A stretch of DNA of 64,000 nt from Curvivirga sp965219885. Lineage in GTDB: Bacteria; Pseudomonadota; Alphaproteobacteria; UBA8366; Aestuariispiraceae. Shown piece after piece: positions 16,883 through 25,530 of the stretch (positions are counted from its first letter, which is position 1; each line of letters starts with the position of its first letter). The stretch spans positions 124,001 to 188,000 of the forward strand of contig NZ_CBDCOT010000008.1 in NCBI RefSeq assembly GCF_965219885.1. Direction: 5' to 3'. The translations under genes and the position numbers were made by a program. The notes beneath the pieces are model-generated. The model saw only the letters and a program-made list of their open reading frames with translations. It was not told where the DNA came from and did not search any database.

Positions 16883-17923
16883 TTAATCTTGAACGGCTAC
16901 AACATCTTTAGATGGGTAGCCGTTTCTTATTTTAAGAATTACACTTGCAGGTACCATGATAAAACCACGTGCCTCCAAGTCCTGAGCCCATTCACTCAAC
17001 ACTTTAATGGTTTCTTTATGAGGGTGCCCGATAGCCAATACGGTTCCTTTTTCTTGCGCCAGAGTTTCAACCTTAGTTAGCTGCTTCCATATGGCTTCTT
17101 CCGTTCTGACATGATCGAGAAAGATATCGCGGGTTGTTGTTGGAACACCAATGGCTTGAGCAATCTTATATCCTACAGTATCTCCAGAAGTTACGGAGTC
17201 AATGAATGATAATCCCCGCAATTTCATCTCATTTAAAACAATCCCCATACCCTCTGCATTTGCGGTGAATTTACTCCCCATATGATTGTTTACACCCATA
17301 TACCCTTCAAATTGCTCAAGATTCCAAAGCATTCTATCCACCAGTTCGATACCATCAAGGCTGGTCATTAGCGCATTATCACCTGGGTTTACATCAGGAT
17401 TTTTAGGTTCCATTGGTAAATGCAGCATAATTTCATGGCCAATCGCACGGGCATTAGCAACATGTTCATCTAGATTGCGGCCATAAGGAATAAAGGACAT
17501 GGTCATTGGTGCAGGCATTTGGATTGCTTTCCTCGTCCATGACTGGGCCACGCCAACATCATCAATAACAATTGCTATGGCTGGACGACCATCAATCTTA
17601 TGCATGTCAAAAGGTAAGGCATTAATTTCCCATGCTTTTTGTTCCGGCTCTTCGACAGGTTCTGGCAAAATAACTTCATCGGGCAATATTGCTATTTCCA
17701 AATCGTGATCAATCTCCGGAATATTACTTGGTAAAACATCTTCATAGGTGGAGATAGGCTCTTCGAGGATATCTTCGCTTACCTTTGATTGTTCTTTAGT
17801 CGGTATCTGTGCCTGTTCGCTTCCATTCTCATTATCATTAACCAATAATTCACCAAGGAGTAAGCCGCTGGCTGCACCGAGTATGAGTATTACGAGAATG
17901 ATAGAAAACATTCGTAGCTTCAT
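16883..17923 (-). CDS. Divergent polysaccharide deacetylase family protein (YibQ/DUF610-like)
   Basis: Envelope protein of the divergent polysaccharide deacetylase family; no substrate is established. An N-terminal membrane anchor (about 6-26) is followed by a disordered acidic linker (30-105, rich in Glu/Pro). The catalytic-like domain has AIAIVIDDVG (Asp121-Asp122), GHEIMLHLPMEP, MGVNNHMGS and VLAIGHPH, i.e. the family's metal-site His and Asp positions. It is 346 aa and lies on the opposite strand between trpE and trpG, breaking what would otherwise be a trpEGDC run. Its last codons overlap the trpE terminator hairpin. The ribosome binding site is weak. Confidence 0.88.
   Translation of the reverse strand: MKLRMFSIILVILILGAASGLLLGELLVNDNENGSEQAQIPTKEQSKVSEDILEEPISTYEDVLPSNIPEIDHDLEIAILPDEVILPEPVEEPEQKAWEINALPFDMHKIDGRPAIAIVIDDVGVAQSWTRKAIQMPAPMTMSFIPYGRNLDEHVANARAIGHEIMLHLPMEPKNPDVNPGDNALMTSLDGIELVDRMLWNLEQFEGYMGVNNHMGSKFTANAEGMGIVLNEMKLRGLSFIDSVTSGDTVGYKIAQAIGVPTTTRDIFLDHVRTEEAIWKQLTKVETLAQEKGTVLAIGHPHKETIKVLSEWAQDLEARGFIMVPASVILKIRNGYPSKDVVAVQD
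16892..16933 (+). terminator. Intrinsic terminator of trpE, inside the 3' end of the convergent gene
   Basis: Plus strand: 9-bp stem AACGGCTAC (16892-16900) with GTAGCCGTT (16916-16924), 15-nt loop, then a T-rich tail TTTCTTATTTT. It starts 30 bp after the trpE stop and lies within the last codons of the opposing deacetylase gene, so it is both terminator and coding sequence. Confidence 0.75.
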
Positions 17924-18033
17924 GATGAAATTTTAAACCTTAAAGATAGAAACAAGATCAATACAAAATTACGCGATTCTAAAACCATTTCGCAAATTAT
18001 ATAGAAAAAAAGCTCACTTGTGTGGATGTCAGC

Positions 18034-18061
18034 TTGTTTGGTCGATGAAGACTGCTATAAA
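18034..18061 (+). promoter_or_regulatory. Candidate promoter of trpGDC-moaC-moeA
   Basis: -35 TTGTTT (18034-18039), 16-nt spacer, -10 TATAAA (18056-18061), ending 45 bp before the trpG ATG in the gap left by the divergently oriented deacetylase. No run of Trp codons or attenuator hairpin is visible between it and trpG. Confidence 0.45.
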
Positions 18062-18106
18062 TTCCTTTAAGAAATATGAGTTTGACTATTCTTACAGGGT
18101 AAAATC

Positions 18107-18679
18107 ATGCTTTTGATGATCGATAATTACGATAGCTTTACGTATAACTTGGTTCATTATCTGGGCGATTTAGGTGCAGAAACAGTAGTTCATCGTAATG
18201 ATGCCCTTACCGTTGATGAGGCTATGGCTCTTCAGCCTGATGGAATTGTCATTTCTCCTGGTCCCTGTGATCCAGAACGTGCAGGTATCTGTTTGGATTT
18301 GATCAAGGCAGCTGCAGGTAAAATCCCTTTAATGGGAGTTTGTCTTGGGCTCCAATCAATAGGTCAGGCTTTCGGGGGTAAGATCATCCGTTTATCACCT
18401 CCAATGCATGGTAAAGTTTCAACGGTTTTGCATGATAATAAAGGTGTATTTAAAGGCGTGAATAGTAGTGTTCCATGTACACGCTATCATAGTTTGGTGG
18501 TGGAAAAAGAAACCCTGCCCGATTGTCTGGAAATTACGGCAGAGACTGAAGATGGAGTTATTATGGGGCTTCAACATCGTGATTACGAGTTGCATGGCGT
18601 TCAATTTCATCCGGAAAGCATTGCCTCTGAAGGTGGGCATACAATTTTGCAAAACTTCATTAACATTACGAAACAATAA
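18107..18679 (+). CDS. trpG: Anthranilate synthase glutamine amidotransferase component (TrpG/PabA)
   Basis: Class I glutamine amidotransferase that supplies ammonia to TrpE, and possibly also to aminodeoxychorismate synthase as PabA. The nucleophile is Cys79 (MGVCLGLQSIG) and the rest of the triad is His168/Glu170 (VQFHPESI); the N-terminus MLLMIDNYDSFTYNLVHYLG is diagnostic. 190 aa is normal. It is the first gene of a trpGDC-moaC-moeA run on the plus strand. Confidence 0.95.
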   Translation: MLLMIDNYDSFTYNLVHYLGDLGAETVVHRNDALTVDEAMALQPDGIVISPGPCDPERAGICLDLIKAAAGKIPLMGVCLGLQSIGQAFGGKIIRLSPPMHGKVSTVLHDNKGVFKGVNSSVPCTRYHSLVVEKETLPDCLEITAETEDGVIMGLQHRDYELHGVQFHPESIASEGGHTILQNFINITKQ

Positions 18680-18716
18680 AAATCGTTATATAGTAATAGA
18701 GAGATCGGATCAGAAA

Positions 18717-19739
18717 ATGGATATGCCTGATTTCAAACATTTTGTGAAAAAGATTGCGAACAATGAGACCCTTAATGTTGATGAGGCTGCCCAAGCTTTT
18801 GATATTATGATGTCTGGTGATGCGACACCTTCACAAATGGGCGCTTTTCTCATGGGTTTAAAGCTTCGCGGTGAAACGCAAGATGAAATCACAGGCGCAG
18901 TAAAAACCATGCGTGCGAAGGCTCATATTGTGTCAGCTCCTGACGGTGCAATTGACATTGTAGGCACTGGTGGTGATATGGCTCACACCCTTAATATCTC
19001 AACCGCTACGGCCATTGTGGTAGCTGGTTCTGGTGTGACCGTCGCAAAACATGGTAATCGTGCCTCTTCATCAAAATCCGGCACAGCTGATGCTTTGGCT
19101 TGCCTTGGCTTGGACTTAGATACAGATTTTGAGAATGTTGAAAAAGCAATGCGCGAAGCCAATATTGGTTTCTTGATGGCACAACGTCATCATGGAGCAA
19201 TGCGTAACGTGGGACCAACCCGCATTGAAATGGGCGTGCCCACAATCTTTAATTTACTTGGCCCATTATCAAACCCAGCTCTTGTAAAACGCTATATGAT
19301 TGGTACTTATCGCGCTGATACTATTGATCTAATGGCGCAAACGCTTGGTGATTTAGGGGCAGAACATGCATGGGTTGTTCATGGTGCGGATGGCTTGGAT
19401 GAATTAAGCACAACTGGAACATCCCAGATTTGTGAATACAAAGATGGTAGATTAAACAGGTTTGAAATGCATCCTTCTGATGTTGGTTTGAATGAAGTTA
19501 CACTTGAAGACCTACGTGGTGGGACGCCTGAGGAAAATGCCGCTGCGATCACCCGATTGTTAGATGGTGAAAATGGTGCATATCGCGACGTTGTTCTATA
19601 TAACGCGGCAGCATCTTTGGTTGTTGCTGGTAAGGCAGATGACATGAAAAACGGTATCTCAATTGCCTCTGCCTCCATTGACAATGGTCAGGCAAAAGCT
19701 GCTTTAGCAAAACTCGTAGAAATCGCAGGATTAAAATAA
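18717..19739 (+). CDS. trpD: Anthranilate phosphoribosyltransferase
   Basis: Transfers phosphoribose from PRPP to anthranilate. Family motifs: DIVGTGGDMAHTLNIST (PRPP-binding loop), KHGNRASSSKSGTADAL, HHGAMRNVGPTR, FNLLGPLSNPA and HGADGLDE. The start at 18717 gives 340 aa in line with the family; the frame is open further upstream but that part is antisense-like overlap with trpG. It overlaps trpC by one base (TAATG), a sign of translational coupling. Confidence 0.96.
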   Translation: MDMPDFKHFVKKIANNETLNVDEAAQAFDIMMSGDATPSQMGAFLMGLKLRGETQDEITGAVKTMRAKAHIVSAPDGAIDIVGTGGDMAHTLNISTATAIVVAGSGVTVAKHGNRASSSKSGTADALACLGLDLDTDFENVEKAMREANIGFLMAQRHHGAMRNVGPTRIEMGVPTIFNLLGPLSNPALVKRYMIGTYRADTIDLMAQTLGDLGAEHAWVVHGADGLDELSTTGTSQICEYKDGRLNRFEMHPSDVGLNEVTLEDLRGGTPEENAAAITRLLDGENGAYRDVVLYNAAASLVVAGKADDMKNGISIASASIDNGQAKAALAKLVEIAGLK

Positions 19740-20536
19740 TGAGCGACGTACTCGCAAATATTTGTGTAGAAAAACAAAAACATATAACATCTTGTAAAAG
19801 TAAAATCTCAGAAAATGAGATGATGCAATTGTCAAAAACTGCCTTACCTGTGCGTGGCTTTTACAATGCATTAAAAGCAAAAGCAGATAGTGATGAATAT
19901 GGATTGATAGCCGAGATTAAGAAAGCGTCCCCATCCAAAGGGTTGATCCGTGAAGATTTTCATCCAGCTGAACTCGCTCAAGCGTATGAAGCAGGCGGTG
20001 CGACTTGTTTATCTATCTTAACTGATCAACCATACTTCCAAGGTCACGAAGATTTTTTGAAATCTGCACGCGAGGCATGTCAACTCCCCGTTCTTCGCAA
20101 AGACTTTATGTTGGATCCTTATCAAATATATGAAGCCCGCGCGATCAACGCTGATTGTATATTGCTGATTATGGCCTGCTTATCTGATAGTCAAGCATTG
20201 GAGCTAGAAACAGTTGCACATGACCTAAATATGGATGTGTTAATTGAAGTTCATAATGCTGAGGAATTGGAACGTGCGATGAAGTTAAAGTCCCCATTAA
20301 TGGGCGTAAACAATCGCAATTTGAAAACTCTGGATATTGATTTAGCAACAACCGAAGAATTGGCTTCCACCGTATTGGATGATGGCCGTCTTTTAGTCGC
20401 TGAAAGTGGCCTCTATTCACATGATGATCTTTTACGCATGTCGAAAATTGGCGCAAGCTGTTTCTTAGTTGGTGAATCTTTAATGCGAAAAGAAGATGTT
20501 ACATCAGCAACTAAAGCCTTACTTGGTGCGGCTTAA
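19739..20536 (+). CDS. trpC: Indole-3-glycerol phosphate synthase
   Basis: TIM-barrel enzyme closing the indole ring. Visible motifs: IAEIKKASPSKGLIREDF (catalytic Lys), FFQG-like YFQGHEDFL, LRKDFMLDPYQIYEARA, IEVHNAEELERA, MGVNNRNLKT and VAESGLYSHDDL. 265 aa, monofunctional (not fused to TrpF). It starts within the trpD stop codon. Confidence 0.96.
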   Translation: MSDVLANICVEKQKHITSCKSKISENEMMQLSKTALPVRGFYNALKAKADSDEYGLIAEIKKASPSKGLIREDFHPAELAQAYEAGGATCLSILTDQPYFQGHEDFLKSAREACQLPVLRKDFMLDPYQIYEARAINADCILLIMACLSDSQALELETVAHDLNMDVLIEVHNAEELERAMKLKSPLMGVNNRNLKTLDIDLATTEELASTVLDDGRLLVAESGLYSHDDLLRMSKIGASCFLVGESLMRKEDVTSATKALLGAA

Positions 20537-20546
20537 AGGAAGTTAT

Positions 20547-21023
20547 ATGTCAAATTTAACGCATATTGATCAAGATGGTAATGCTGTAATGGTGGATGTT
20601 TCACCAAAAGAGGTTACAGAACGTATTGCAACTGCACGTGGTCAGGTCTCGATGTCACCAGAAACATTAAACTTAATTAAGGTCGGTGATGTAAAAAAAG
20701 GAGACCCTTTAACAGTTGCCCAACTTGCCGGCATCATGGGGGCAAAGAAAACACCGGATCTTATTCCTTTATGCCATCCCCTCGCCCTAACATCTGTAAA
20801 AGTCACGTTGGAGCTTAATGAGCAAGATTATGCTGTTGATATTGAGGCAACTTGTAAGCTTAAAGGGCGCACAGGTGTTGAGATGGAAGCCTTAACAGCA
20901 GTTTCTGTAGCTGCTTTAACTGTATATGACATGTTGAAAGCCGCTGAAAAATCAATGCAAATTACTAATATTCGTCTCGTTCACAAGGCGGGCGGTAAGT
21001 CGGGCGATTATACGGCTCAATAG
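20547..21023 (+). CDS. moaC: Cyclic pyranopterin monophosphate synthase MoaC
   Basis: Second half of the first step of molybdenum cofactor synthesis, acting after MoaA. Motifs: KKTPDLIPLCHPLALT and EMEALTAVSVAALTVYDMLK, with the active-site Lys/Asp in MLKAAEKSM and the C-terminal KAGGKSGDY. The ATG at 20547 (AAAGGAAG upstream) gives 158 aa; upstream in-frame codons overlap trpC and are rejected. It follows trpC by 10 bp; the trpC-moaC-moeA-lexA order is common in alphaproteobacteria. Confidence 0.96.
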   Translation: MSNLTHIDQDGNAVMVDVSPKEVTERIATARGQVSMSPETLNLIKVGDVKKGDPLTVAQLAGIMGAKKTPDLIPLCHPLALTSVKVTLELNEQDYAVDIEATCKLKGRTGVEMEALTAVSVAALTVYDMLKAAEKSMQITNIRLVHKAGGKSGDYTAQ

Positions 21024-21038
21024 TTATCGGATATATTC

Positions 21039-22256
21039 ATGCTCTCAGTAAAAGACGCTCAATCTAATATTCTTAACAATATTGAAACCATGCCCGCGGA
21101 GCAAATTCCGTTAACAGAAGCCGTTGGTCGTGTTCTAGCAGAAGATTTGAGCGCACGTCGCACCCAGCCACCCATGGATGTTTCTGCGATGGATGGATAC
21201 GCTGTTAAACATACTGATATTCAATCTGTACCGACAACCCTTTCTGTTGCTGGCGAAGCGCCAGCAGGTGGCTCTTACAATGCTGAAGTAAAATCCGGTG
21301 AAGCTATACGTATCTTTACAGGCGGGCCCGTCCCCAAAGGTGCTGATTGTATCGTAATACAAGAGAATACTGAACGTGAGGGTGAGCAAGTAACTATCCT
21401 TCAATCAGAACCGGAAGGACGTTTTATTCGCCCAGCCGGCCTCGACTTTGCTGAAGGTGATATACTATTGCAAAAAGGGCGTTTGTTAACCGCCCGTGAT
21501 GTGGCCCTTGCTGCTGCTATGAATCGACCATGGATCATGGTCCATAAGAAACCCACTGTTGCTATTCTTGCCACAGGTGATGAAGTGGTAATGCCAGGTG
21601 ACCCTGTCGGCCCTAATCAGGTTGTAAGCTCAAATAGTTTGGGTTTAGCTGCTGCAATCAAAACCCTTGGCGGGAAACCAATCTTGCTGGGCGTTGCAAA
21701 GGACACCCCTGAAAGTTTGAAAAATATGGCAGCAGGTGCAGCTTCAGCTGATTTGTTAATAACGACAGGTGGTGCATCCGTTGGAGATCACGATCTTATT
21801 CGATCCGTTTTAGGTAAAAATGGCCTAGATATTAATTTTTATAAAATTGCTATGCGCCCAGGAAAACCACTAATTTTTGGTCAGCTAAATGGCACGCCAA
21901 TGTTGGGTTTACCAGGAAATCCCGTATCAACACTTGTTTGTTCAGTGATGTTTGTTGCCCCTGCTCTTGCAAAAATGCTTGGACTACATGCGGAAATCTT
22001 TCATTCAAAGAAAATAGCGAAAATTGGTTGTGATCTTGATGAAAATGATCAACGTGAAGATTACCTTCGTTCAGTCGTTGATGTTGGAGACAATGGTGAA
22101 TTAATTGCAACACCATATTCAAAGCAAGATAGTGCCATGCTTGCAAAATTAGCCAAAGCCCAAGCACTAGTTATTCGCCCACCTTTCGCAAAGGCGATAA
22201 AAAAAGGTGATATGGTTGAAGTGTTAGAGTTACCAAATAGCTTACTTTCTCTATAG
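21039..22256 (+). CDS. moeA: Molybdopterin molybdenumtransferase MoeA
   Basis: Inserts molybdate into adenylylated molybdopterin. Family layout: N-terminal domain with PPMDVSAMDGYAV and IFTGGPVPKGADCIV, central MoCF-binding domain with AILATGDEVVMPG, SSNSLGLAAAI and TTGGASVGDHD, substrate loop FYKIAMRPGKPL and GLPGNPVSTLV, and the C-terminal beta-barrel. 405 aa is normal. It lies 15 bp after moaC. Confidence 0.96.
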   Translation: MLSVKDAQSNILNNIETMPAEQIPLTEAVGRVLAEDLSARRTQPPMDVSAMDGYAVKHTDIQSVPTTLSVAGEAPAGGSYNAEVKSGEAIRIFTGGPVPKGADCIVIQENTEREGEQVTILQSEPEGRFIRPAGLDFAEGDILLQKGRLLTARDVALAAAMNRPWIMVHKKPTVAILATGDEVVMPGDPVGPNQVVSSNSLGLAAAIKTLGGKPILLGVAKDTPESLKNMAAGAASADLLITTGGASVGDHDLIRSVLGKNGLDINFYKIAMRPGKPLIFGQLNGTPMLGLPGNPVSTLVCSVMFVAPALAKMLGLHAEIFHSKKIAKIGCDLDENDQREDYLRSVVDVGDNGELIATPYSKQDSAMLAKLAKAQALVIRPPFAKAIKKGDMVEVLELPNSLLSL

Positions 22257-22313
22257 AAGAGATTGATATTAAAATACAACTTTTCATTACGAAACCAAAA
22301 TATCAACAAGCGC

Positions 22314-22342
22314 TTGACAGTATATGCGAACACAAGTAGAAC
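22314..22342 (+). promoter_or_regulatory. lexA promoter
   Basis: -35 TTGACA (22314-22319, perfect), 17-nt spacer, -10 TAGAAC (22337-22342). The -10 box overlaps the second half of the SOS box, which fits autorepression by LexA. The transcript would carry a leader of about 110 nt before the lexA ATG. Confidence 0.65.
22328..22342. promoter_or_regulatory. LexA operator (SOS box, GAAC-N7-GAAC)
   Basis: GAAC-ACAAGTA-GAAC, the direct-repeat SOS box (equivalent to GTTC-N7-GTTC on the other strand) described for alphaproteobacterial LexA. It overlaps the lexA -10 region. Confidence 0.8.
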
Positions 22343-22460
22343 AGTATTAGTTTACAGTTTGTTCTACATAACTACCTATTCTTTACATTTAAATTGATTA
22401 CCATTTCAATTCATTAAAAGAACAAAATCGTAAAGAATTTGGTAGTCAGGAGAAAATAAA

Positions 22461-23156
22461 ATGCTGACGCGCAAACAATATGATTTATTGCTATTCATTC
22501 ATGAACGACTTCAGGATTCTGGTGTGTCCCCATCTTTTGATGAAATGAAAGATGCACTTGAACTAAAATCTAAATCCGGTATTCATCGTTTGATTACAGG
22601 TTTGGAAGAACGTGGTTTTCTACGCCGTCTTCCCCACCGTGCTCGCGCTCTGGAAGTTATTAAACTCCCTGAAAACACCTCTCCTGAAGAGCTACCTGTC
22701 CGTAACCGTCGTGTGGAAAGTATTCGCCGTCAAGAATTAGGGACACGTAAGTCCATGTTGCGCGGCAGCGGTAACTCCGTTCAGTTACAATTATATGGAC
22801 GTATTGCTGCAGGCACACCTATTGAAGCCTTACGCGATCAATCTATGCTTGTTGAAGTACCTGTGACCTTGCTTGGTAAGGGTGATCATTATGCGCTGGA
22901 AGTTGATGGTGATTCAATGATTGAGGCAGGTATCCTTGATGGTGATACAGTTATCATTGAACGCACAGAAACAGCTGTAAATGGCGATATTGTTGTTGCT
23001 CTTGTCGAGCATGAAGAGGTGACATTAAAGCGTTTCATCAAAAATGCAGGTCAAATTGAATTGGAACCTGCCAACGCTAAATATCGCACACAGATTTACG
23101 GACCGGACCAGGTTGATGTTCAGGGTCGGCTTGTTGGTTTGCTACGTAAATATTAA
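22461..23156 (+). CDS. lexA: LexA repressor
   Basis: SOS regulator: an N-terminal winged helix-turn-helix (about 1-65) binds the SOS box, and the C-terminal S24 domain self-cleaves when RecA is activated. The cleavage bond is Ala117-Gly118 (GRIAAGTP), the catalytic dyad Ser152 (GDSMIEAG) and Lys190 (VTLKRF). 231 aa is typical of alphaproteobacteria, which are longer than E. coli LexA through the linker (about 70-105). AGGAGA precedes the ATG. Confidence 0.97.
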   Translation: MLTRKQYDLLLFIHERLQDSGVSPSFDEMKDALELKSKSGIHRLITGLEERGFLRRLPHRARALEVIKLPENTSPEELPVRNRRVESIRRQELGTRKSMLRGSGNSVQLQLYGRIAAGTPIEALRDQSMLVEVPVTLLGKGDHYALEVDGDSMIEAGILDGDTVIIERTETAVNGDIVVALVEHEEVTLKRFIKNAGQIELEPANAKYRTQIYGPDQVDVQGRLVGLLRKY

Positions 23157-23163
23157 GATTTTT

Positions 23164-23191
23164 AAGGGAGCTTCAACTGCTCCCTTTTTTA
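23164..23191 (+). terminator. Intrinsic terminator of lexA, overlapping the comEC 3' end
   Basis: Plus strand: AAGGGAGC (23164-23171) and GCTCCCTT (23179-23186) around a 7-nt loop, then a run of Ts. The right arm and T-tract encode the last residues of the convergent comEC product. Confidence 0.85.
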
Positions 23192-25365
23192 TTTCTGACT
23201 AGCTGCCACGGGTAGTTAGATCTATCTTCAAGAACACTTTGAATATCAAGTTCTCCATTAACAGACGAAATCTTATACCCGCCGTTTCTAATTATATCTC
23301 CGCGATCAATAACTATGACATCTTTATCGTCGCAATTGATAAAACCAACAGGATAAATCACGATACTATTTGGAATGTCACAAGCTTCTAATGCGTTCGA
23401 TTTTGATATTGTATAGAAGACTAAATGATCATCTAAGAATAATCGACAGCCATTCTTTGTGCATATATCTTCATTAAAACCAATAAGTATATACTCAATT
23501 TTCTTACCTAATGCAGATAGAGGTTGAAATTCATCAATAGCCCACCGGTCCTTCCATTGATCTTTGATGAACTGATGTCGGTTGGAAGTTGTTATATAGG
23601 CATCTGATCCATTTAAATAAACTCCGAATAATTGCTCCTGAGACGAAATAAGTATTTCTTTGTCGATAGGTAAATACAGAATCAAGGATGAAAATATGGC
23701 GAAAGGTATTGCCAGGAAACGGATTATACTTTTCCATAAACATAACCAAAGGCATGATACTATAATAATAGTTAAAATTGCGGGATTATAGCGGCTGATA
23801 TGAATAACAGCGCCTTCAAGCTGAGAAACCCATATTGCTATTTCCAAAATAATAGATAGACCAAAGTCCATTCCATATAGCCCGACAGCCTCCAAACCAA
23901 ATGGCATAAGAATAAATGCCATTAACGCGGAGGGCATTACAATCATCCCCATTAATGGAACTGCAATCAAATTACTTAAAATACCGTAACTCGCCAATTG
24001 TCCAAAATGATAGGTAGATAAAGGTGCCGTTGCCAATGTCGCTATGATGGTTGTTATACATAGAAACAGAAAATACCCCATCATTCTTTTAAAATAATTT
24101 TGTTGAAGATAAGTATATAAGTCTTTCATATAACTCACTTCATAAACTGAAACCAACCCGATAACCGCAGCAAATGACAATTGGAAACTAGCCGTTAATA
24201 TTGCTTCTGGATGTATAAGCAGAACAATCAAGGCCGCAAATGAAACAAGACGTAATGAGATAACATTACGATCTAAAACAACTCCAAGAAAAGCCACACT
24301 TAACATTAGGAATGCACGCTGACTTGGAATAGTTAAACCCGATAAAAGCATATATCCAAAACACACAAAAATTGCACATATAGCCGCATATTTTTTTGTA
24401 TTAAAATTCAATACTATTAATGGAATACAAGACCATAACAGTCGCAATCCGCCAAAAACCAAAACAGCTATCAAGCCAAGATGTAATCCTGAGATCGCTA
24501 ATAAGTGAGCTAATCCAGCATCACGTATAACATCATATGTATGGGAAGTTATCTGGCTACGTTCACCTGTGACTAAAGCCGCCCTTACCCCTGGTAAATT
24601 ACTATTCTGAAACTGACTCGGTTTTAAAAATTGTTGAGTAACATAATATCTAAAACCAGTTAACTTAGAAGTGAAAACATCCCATAAACCTTGGTTTCTT
24701 TGATGTTCTAACAAGGTAATTTTGCTAGTGCTATAACCTATACCACCAATACCTTTGAACCACATGGCTCTAGCAAAATCATAACTACCAGGCGTCGAAG
24801 GATTAGGTGGCGGCCGTAAGCTCACTTTCAGGGAGATCCTATCCCCAATCTGTAAATCATTCTCCATATGGGAGGAAGGAATAGAAACTCTTATTTTATG
24901 TGGTGTTTGATTGGATATAAATTCTTCACTAACAATATCTGCTATAATTAAACGATACTTATTCTCATACAATTCGATGTTTTGTATATTTCCTTGAATA
25001 CTCACATGTTTAATTTGCTTTTGAACAACAGGTGCAGCGACCATATAACTACGAAACTCAGTCAATAAAAAACCGATTATTATCAATAATATACTAGATA
25101 ACCCTAATCTTAAAAGAGAATGCGATTTTTTATAAGTTAAATAAATAAGTAGGATCACAGGAAAAATAACCAAAATACTTTTCCAACCTAAATCACCGGA
25201 TAAATTCGCGTTAAAATAAAGTAAGATACCAATCCCAAGAAAAACTGGACGCCAAAGACTAACTCGGTTTATTTCAATAGTAATGACGTTAGATACATGT
25301 TCATGCAGCGATGAAAACATCCTAAAGTCGAGTATATCTGTAATATACTTATTTGCCTGCAACAA
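23173..25365 (-). CDS. comEC: ComEC/Rec2 family DNA uptake channel protein
   Basis: Polytopic inner-membrane protein related to the channel that carries single-stranded DNA during natural transformation. The N-terminal part has membrane segments and a soluble OB-like DUF4131 region (about 115-200). The Competence domain begins near residue 280 with the hallmark LLAISGLHLGLIAV and holds about ten hydrophobic segments. The C-terminal about 150 residues lack the HxHxDH motif of a metallo-beta-lactamase domain, so this is the shorter form of the family. The start is TTG with GGGGGAAG just upstream; an ATG 15 codons in is the alternative. It is AT-rich and uses many AGA codons. It converges on lexA and is divergent from gltX. 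Confidence 0.88.
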   Translation of the reverse strand: MLQANKYITDILDFRMFSSLHEHVSNVITIEINRVSLWRPVFLGIGILLYFNANLSGDLGWKSILVIFPVILLIYLTYKKSHSLLRLGLSSILLIIIGFLLTEFRSYMVAAPVVQKQIKHVSIQGNIQNIELYENKYRLIIADIVSEEFISNQTPHKIRVSIPSSHMENDLQIGDRISLKVSLRPPPNPSTPGSYDFARAMWFKGIGGIGYSTSKITLLEHQRNQGLWDVFTSKLTGFRYYVTQQFLKPSQFQNSNLPGVRAALVTGERSQITSHTYDVIRDAGLAHLLAISGLHLGLIAVLVFGGLRLLWSCIPLIVLNFNTKKYAAICAIFVCFGYMLLSGLTIPSQRAFLMLSVAFLGVVLDRNVISLRLVSFAALIVLLIHPEAILTASFQLSFAAVIGLVSVYEVSYMKDLYTYLQQNYFKRMMGYFLFLCITTIIATLATAPLSTYHFGQLASYGILSNLIAVPLMGMIVMPSALMAFILMPFGLEAVGLYGMDFGLSIILEIAIWVSQLEGAVIHISRYNPAILTIIIVSCLWLCLWKSIIRFLAIPFAIFSSLILYLPIDKEILISSQEQLFGVYLNGSDAYITTSNRHQFIKDQWKDRWAIDEFQPLSALGKKIEYILIGFNEDICTKNGCRLFLDDHLVFYTISKSNALEACDIPNSIVIYPVGFINCDDKDVIVIDRGDIIRNGGYKISSVNGELDIQSVLEDRSNYPWQLVRNKKGSS

Positions 25366-25530
25366 TTATCTTCCCCCGTTTAGTTAACTTTACACTACAT
25401 CAAGAGAAATAATGAAGGAAGACCTAGAGATTATAGAATTCCCCTTTTGCATTTTACTAGATAAATATGCTAAACCCCGCTCTAGAAATTATTTTAATCA
25501 TTTAAATCCTTCTTCTTTCAGGAAAACATT

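Noticed and set aside
18001..18106. Trp attenuator leader before trpG
   Set aside because: No short ORF with tandem Trp codons and no paired antiterminator/terminator hairpins were found.
18468..18716. 83-codon extension of trpD
   Set aside because: It overlaps trpG in another frame; the family N-terminus begins at 18717.
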